Part shown: piece after piece, positions 58,300 to 64,000 of the stretch
How positions within the stretch are numbered: position 1 is the first letter of the stretch
Layout of the letters: each line of letters opens with the position of its first letter
Assembly: GCF_000003855.2 (NCBI RefSeq)
Contig: NW_003101652.1
Location: 62,001 to 126,000 of the forward strand
Direction of reading: 5' to 3'
DNA: 64,000 bases
DNA from: Blastomyces gilchristii SLH14081
Lineage: Eukaryota; Ascomycota; Eurotiomycetes; Onygenales; Ajellomycetaceae
Notes under the pieces: model-generated
Told to the model about the DNA's origin: nothing
What the model saw: only the letters and a program-made list of their open reading frames with translations
Database searches by the model: none
Program-made: the position numbers and the translations under genes

Positions 58300-61200
58300 T
58301 GAAGTTCACAAATACTATTCATAACTCAGCTTGAATGCTATTATACATTTAATCTCTATATTTTATCTTTCTATTATAAATACTTCTAGTAGTTAACAGT
58401 ATATATCATATCAAGCTGCAAACATCTGAATAATTACCTGTGAGCACTTATTCTTATATTTCAAGCTCAGTTAGTCAGTAACTATCTGTTATAACTGAAA
58501 GAACTAGAAACTTATATACTTCAATCTCTGTGAACTCTACTATAGATACTCAGAAGCAGTTATCTGAATTATGAATAGTCTTTATAAAAGAAGTCTCAGA
58601 GAACTTATTAATTACTTATAGAATATTATTCTCTACATCTGTGACAGAGAAACTCTCTGAACTTATAAATAAACTAATCTCAGTGAAGAACATTTTTAAG
58701 TATCTCTTATAAAATCAAGCTATTTTTCTATAAGAAATGCTTACTGTCTGTAAACATTCTCAAACTGAGTCTCTAGATATAATCTTCAGAGATATTTACA
58801 AACTGAAAAGAAACTTTCTTAAGCTGTAATTACTTAAGATCACTTATTAAACTATAATCTATAAAAGCTTTTGCAAGTTTGTATTTGAAATTGACTTATA
58901 AGCTCAGCTGTGTAATATAAAAGATAAAGAAGCTATCATCTATATAATAACAGATCTCTATTACACTGAAGTCAAGAACTGACTGAATTATCTAGAAAAT
59001 AATTATAAGAGATTCTACTAATCTGTTCTCAAGATCTATCTAGAGAATAAGTTGAGAGACTCTATAAGCTGAACAGAGAATATCTGAACTATAATTATCA
59101 ATATTAGAAAAAGAGGTGAGAAATCTGATAAAAACTACTCACAGTACTTTATAAAATTATGATGTGAATTGAGATCTGTGAAAATAGAGCTCTAAAATAA
59201 GATCTGAATAATGATATTTATAAAAAGACTGAATAAAGATATATAGAATAAACTCATTGAGTAAGACTCTAAGCTCTTGATTCTGAAGAAACTGATAACT
59301 TTTATTCACTACTTATAGATCACTGTGAAAGTCACAGATCTGTAAAGAGTAAATTACTGATTAGCTCTGTAAGAGTCAGAATAACAGAGAATAGATTTAT
59401 TAGAAAAAGATAATAAAATATAGAGAGATTTATATCTGACTACTAAGTAGAGAGAGAGAGCTTTATAAGCTTCTATAAATAGAGTGTATAACAGAGAGAT
59501 TAAGAAAAAGAGACTCTGCTTTATCTGTTCTAAATCAGAATATCTTTATATAAACTGTTCAGATAAACTAAAATAGAAATTTAAGAAGTTATGAACAGAG
59601 TCAGTAACAGTCTTCTTAAGAGTCTTGAAGCTGACATCTGAATCTGTTACTCTTTCAATGAAAATACTTGCTTATGAAAAGAGATTATACTGTGATACTG
59701 CTATTCTGCAAGTATGAAAAGTATTGATAGACTCAGAATCTCAGATTACTATAGTATCTCTAAAGCTTGCAGAGTGAATAAGTTAAAAGATGAAAACTGA
59801 GAATCTACTCTTATAATAAGCAGAGTGTGAGAACTCAGATCTGAGAACTGAGAGATTTGTAAAAGTGATCTTTAAATTACAAGATCTCTCTGAAATCTGA
59901 AGAAGATTTACAGAAACTGTGATTATCACAGATATTACAGATAACATGTACTTGAGACTTATATAACTTTAAAGACATAATTCACATATAACTGACTATA
60001 AGTCAGGTATATACTTCTGATCAGTGTTGATAGACTTACTTATAAAGATAGAATCAGTTGATACTATAGAGCTGATTAGAGAAGATGAACTCATCTATAT
60101 AATAGCTTTACAAGTGTCTGAGAATCTCATAATCATGAAAACTGAGCTTCAGATACTAGAGAAATACTGAGATCTTACAGAGATATTCAGCTCAGTAAAA
60201 ATAGCTGAGCTTTCTTCTCACTGTGAGAAGAATCTGATAATAGATTTAATAGAAGAGTAGAAACTCTTCTGAGAATCAATCTATAAGCTCTCTCATTATA
60301 AGACAGAGATCTTACAGACCTATGTAAAGAAGAATTTAAAGAATGACTTTATTCAATCTTTACAGATCTCTGTGAAAGTCTCTGTGATATTTATAAAGAA
60401 GAAGAATAAAGATCTCAGATTATATATAAACTACTGTAATCTGAACTTCAAGATAATAAAGAACTACTACTTTCTATCTCTGATTAAGAATGTAATCAAC
60501 TATCTCACAGAAGCTGTCATATTCATATAACTGAATGTAATTAATATATATACACAGCTGTGAATACAGTCTGAGAATAAATAAAAGACTGTCTTTAGAA
60601 CTACACTGAGATTATTTGAATATCTAGTAATATCTTTTGATCTGACTAATATTCTCACAGCATTTCAGTCTTTTATCAATAAAATACTTCATATATATCT
60701 GAATATCTTTATAATAATATATCTGAATAATGTGATAATGTATTCTGTGAAGAAGAAAGAACATACTGAGTATATACAAAGTATGTTAAAGGTCTTAGAT
60801 AAGACAGAACTGTATATTAAGCTTACAAAGTATAACTTCAGTATCTATCAGATTAATTTTCTAAAATATATAATTATCACAGATAGTATTCAGATAAAAT
60901 CTTTATAAGTTAAGATTATTCTATTATAACTGAAGTTAACTAGTATTTATAAGATTTAGATCTTTCTAAGCTTTGTGAATTTCTATAGATGATTTATCTT
61001 TATATTTATAAGAATCTTCTTAACTCTTACAGATATACTGAAGAGTGAAAATAAGAAGAAGTTATTTTATAAACAGAGAATGAAAAGATTATTAAGAAGA
61101 AAGAACTGTGAGAACTTTCTTATCTTAGAAGCTTATAAGATCTTTATAAGATTGAAATAGATATTTATAAACACAGTGATACTGTTTCACTTTAATCTCT

Positions 61201-63470
61201 TACTCTTAATCAGATTAAAGATAGATGTCTTCTTCTTTGTAATTTCAGAAATAGTCTTATAACTACAGTTAAATAAGAACTGAGTTTCAGTGATCTTTTT
61301 CTTACAGAAGATGCAACCTGTAGAGATCAACTATAATATTCATAATTAGAAGCTTCTTATAATAGTGAAATTCTTTCATTACTGATATTACTACTTTGAG
61401 AATCTTATAACAGTAATTACTGTTAGAACTGATTATAATAACTTATAATAGTTTACTTTAATCAAGAAACTCTTACAATAACAGATTTACTGAGCTCAAA
61501 GACTGAGTAGATTCTGATTCAAGATAGAATATATTAAGAGAACTAAGAACTCAGCAGATAAACTCTCTTACAAACTAGACTATATTAAGAAGATCAGAGC
61601 AACAGACATAGAGAGACTAGAGAAGATAGAAAAGCTTCACAGAATACTCAGACTGAGTGTTATGAAGAGATTGACTGAAGAGTCTCTCAATTCTCTATAA
61701 GAGAAGAAAAGAGAGAGAGAGAAAAAGTCTGTAAAACTACTCTCTATAATACTGAGAGTCAACACTCTGAAAATCTTTATAAGAATTCTTGAAGAGAATA
61801 TCTACAATCTGAAGAGTTTGCAGACTTTGAGAAGTACTGTGAAAGACCTAATATAAGAAGAAATAGAGTATAAGTCTTTATAAGATCTTTTATTCAGATT
61901 ATCTGAACTGCAACTGAAGAATGAATATACTCAGTATATTCAGAAACTGCTTACAGCAGAGACTAACTCTGCAGAAATAAAGAATTAAAGAGATTTAAAT
62001 AATCTCTTGTGAAGAGAGAGTCAGATTTATATACTTATAAATGAGTTTCTATGTATAGAACTTATTAAAAGGTATTATAACTCTTCTCTAGCAGGTCATT
62101 TTATAGATACTAGAACTTATGAGTTACTTATAAGAAAATACTTCTAACTGAAGATGTAAGAACTTGTGAAGAAGATAGTGAATTCTTATACTATTTATCA
62201 GAGTTCATAAGTAGTGTGATTCAGATTATATGAAGAACTTACTCCTCTATTCATCTCATAGAAACCTTGAGAATAGCTAGAAATAAATACTCTTATAAGT
62301 CTCTCTGAAAGTAAGAGTATATATAATACCTGCTTTAACAGTGTGCTGATGATAGTGAATTACTTTATTAAGATAACATACTTTATATTCATCTGTAAGA
62401 ACTTGAAGTCAAAGAATTTGACTTATATCTTTATTTATAATGTAATCTGATTGCATGAATTATCTACAAATATTGTCTTAGATAAAGAATTAATCTTCAT
62501 AGAAGAGTTCTGATCTGATCTGATAACTATACTAAAGATCTTATAAGATCTAAGCACAGCTTTTCATTAACAGACAGATAATCAGATAGAATATCTGATA
62601 AGTATATTGAAACAGTATCTGTGATACTTTATTAATTACAATCAGAATAACTGAGTATATTAATTATCATTTACAGAGTTTGTATATAATAACTCAAAGC
62701 ATGTCAGCACAGATAAAACTCTCTTTAAGATGCTCACTGAGACTTATCTGTAAATAATCTTGATAAATCTGTAAGAGTACACTATAGAGTGTAATAATGC
62801 CTGTGAACAGGCTGAGAGAATTCAGAAGATTCAGAAGAAAGTCTGTGAATTCTTAAGAAAGACTCAAGAGTATCAGAAGAGATACTATGACTTTAAGTAT
62901 ATTATAAAGAGTTTTAAGAAAGATGATAGAGTCTGACTGAGTCTAGAAAATATTATCATATAAAGATCTAGTAAGAAGCTGAATCTCTTACAGACAGAGT
63001 CTTACAAGATTATAGAGAAAATTAGCTTATAGTTCTATAGATTGAAACTGTTATCTGAGTTGTAAATATATAATGTTTTTTATATCTCTTTACTCTGTGA
63101 ATATAAGCAATTCTTAGAAGAGAACTCTATAACTCATCACTCTATTTATAAAGTACTAAAGAGTGAAAGAGAATATCAGATCAAAGAAATTATTAACTCA
63201 GAGAAGTAAGATTATAAGCTCTGATTCAAGGTTCAGTGATAAGAGTATTCTGATAAGATGAATAAGTTCACTTGAGAATTATTTAGACAGATAAGATATC
63301 TGCAGAAGCTGAGACATGACTTTTATACTATGAATTCTGATAAGTTAGAATAATGTAATCTTTATTAAGAACCTGATTATAATAAAGATATTAACACTGT
63401 CATTTGTAAGTTCTAGTCTATAAGATAATGAGTTTCTACTGAGATGAACAGTCTGTAGTATATATAAGAA
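58300..63470 (+). mobile_element. Ty3/gypsy chromovirus 3 relic
   Basis: Plus-strand gag and pol. The gag knuckle is at 59518-59558 (C-x2-C-x4-Y-x4-C, Tyr for His). RT follows with VFRTTLRLFEYLVISFDLTN and YLNN at 60720-60731 where YLDD is expected. RNase H spans about 61170-61560. The integrase zinc domain is at about 62090-62210 (AGHFIDTRTYELL), the core at about 62280-62700 (NSVLMIVNYFIK, LIFIEEF), and the C-terminal part has KKDDRV and TESYKIIEKIS. A chromodomain-like stretch lies near 63150-63300 (EREYQIKEIINS, F-x-ELFRQIRYLQ). The LTRs could not be delimited, and both end coordinates are approximate. Confidence 0.82.
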
Positions 63471-64000
63471 AAGAAGAAATTATACTCTCATTAAAGCTAA
63501 AAAAAAATAAGAAATAAAAACAGAATCATGAACATAATTTAGAGATTAATAAAGAAAAAATAAAGAAAACTCAAACTTACATTCTTAATATTTATAACAC
63601 TCAATTCTCTCACAACTATCAATTTTCTTCTTCAAAGAAGCAGAGAGTATTATATCTGTGATACAGATAATTGTTATATTTAATATAAAGACTGTTAGAA
63701 ATGCACAGACTTCAGAGAAGCTGAATATCAGAATGTATACAGTTACAGCAGAATCTTGAGAGCTGACTGTCTGTATATATAATCAGATACTTCTTACAAA
63801 GCTGTATTCACTTTCTCAGTTATACTGAAGTATTCAGTCTGAAAATAATTGAGATATAAAGAGAGAGCTCATCTGCTCAGACTAACTTTTATTATGAATT
63901 CATGACATTTGCATTGCCTTGATTACTCAGATTTTGTGAGTATTCAGAGACTCATCTCTCATTGATAATGAGATTACAGAAATGCGCCACAGTGTGAGAA
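63471..64000. other. AT-rich DNA at the window edge
   Basis: Follows the chromovirus 3 pol. A run of A-rich sequence at 63500-63600 and no recognisable frame. It may include the 3' LTR, but no matching 5' copy was found. Confidence 0.4.

Overview
The window looks like nuclear DNA of a filamentous fungus, most likely a Pezizomycotina ascomycete. The evidence is short introns (50-62 nt) with fungal splice signals, islands of ordinary base composition with intact reading frames, and long AT-rich blocks of dead transposons. In the blocks almost every CpG, CpC and GpG is gone. Stops in the old reading frames are nearly all TGA, TAG or TAA where Trp or Gln is expected, and copies of one element differ by C/T and G/A transitions. 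This is the pattern of repeat-induced point mutation (RIP) or a RIP-like process.

Layout. 1-1972: right end of a hAT DNA transposon inserted in the RT of a Ty3/gypsy chromovirus (to about 4.9 kb). 4.9-6.2 kb: anonymous AT-rich DNA. 6196-11417: complete Ty1/copia element with 110-bp LTRs. 11633-14370: hAT-type MITE carrying a LINE-tailed chimeric retrocopy with a tRNA-like head. 14.4-21.7 kb: gene island with a four-exon repeat-protein gene (16203-18296), a minus-strand gene (18329-18826), a two-exon gene (20646-21163), weaker ORFs and small dispersed repeats. 21672-46877: one copia element swollen from about 5 kb to 25 kb by nested insertions: a chromovirus (22639-36755), inside it a MITE (29240-35520), inside that a 5.8-kb hAT element (29326-35092), plus a MITE at 40606-41111 and another copia (41513-46822) in the 3' LTR. 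46.9-49.1 kb: second part of the island, holding a reading frame split by a MITE. 49.1-56.6 kb: large degraded element, probably a cut-and-paste transposon. 56.7-58.2 kb: a gene with a healthy 5' end, a RIP-damaged middle and an assembly gap. 58.3-63.5 kb: a third Ty3/gypsy chromovirus.

The insertion history can be read from target duplications and length arithmetic. The copia LTR cut by another copia is 74+50=124 bp against an intact 124-bp partner. Three MITE copies are each 506 bp after removing nested DNA. The two hAT copies are collinear over 1972 bp with no net indel. The MITEs share termini with the hAT element and carry 8-bp target duplications, so the hAT transposase probably moved them. 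No autonomous element appears functional. Host gene functions were not recognised.
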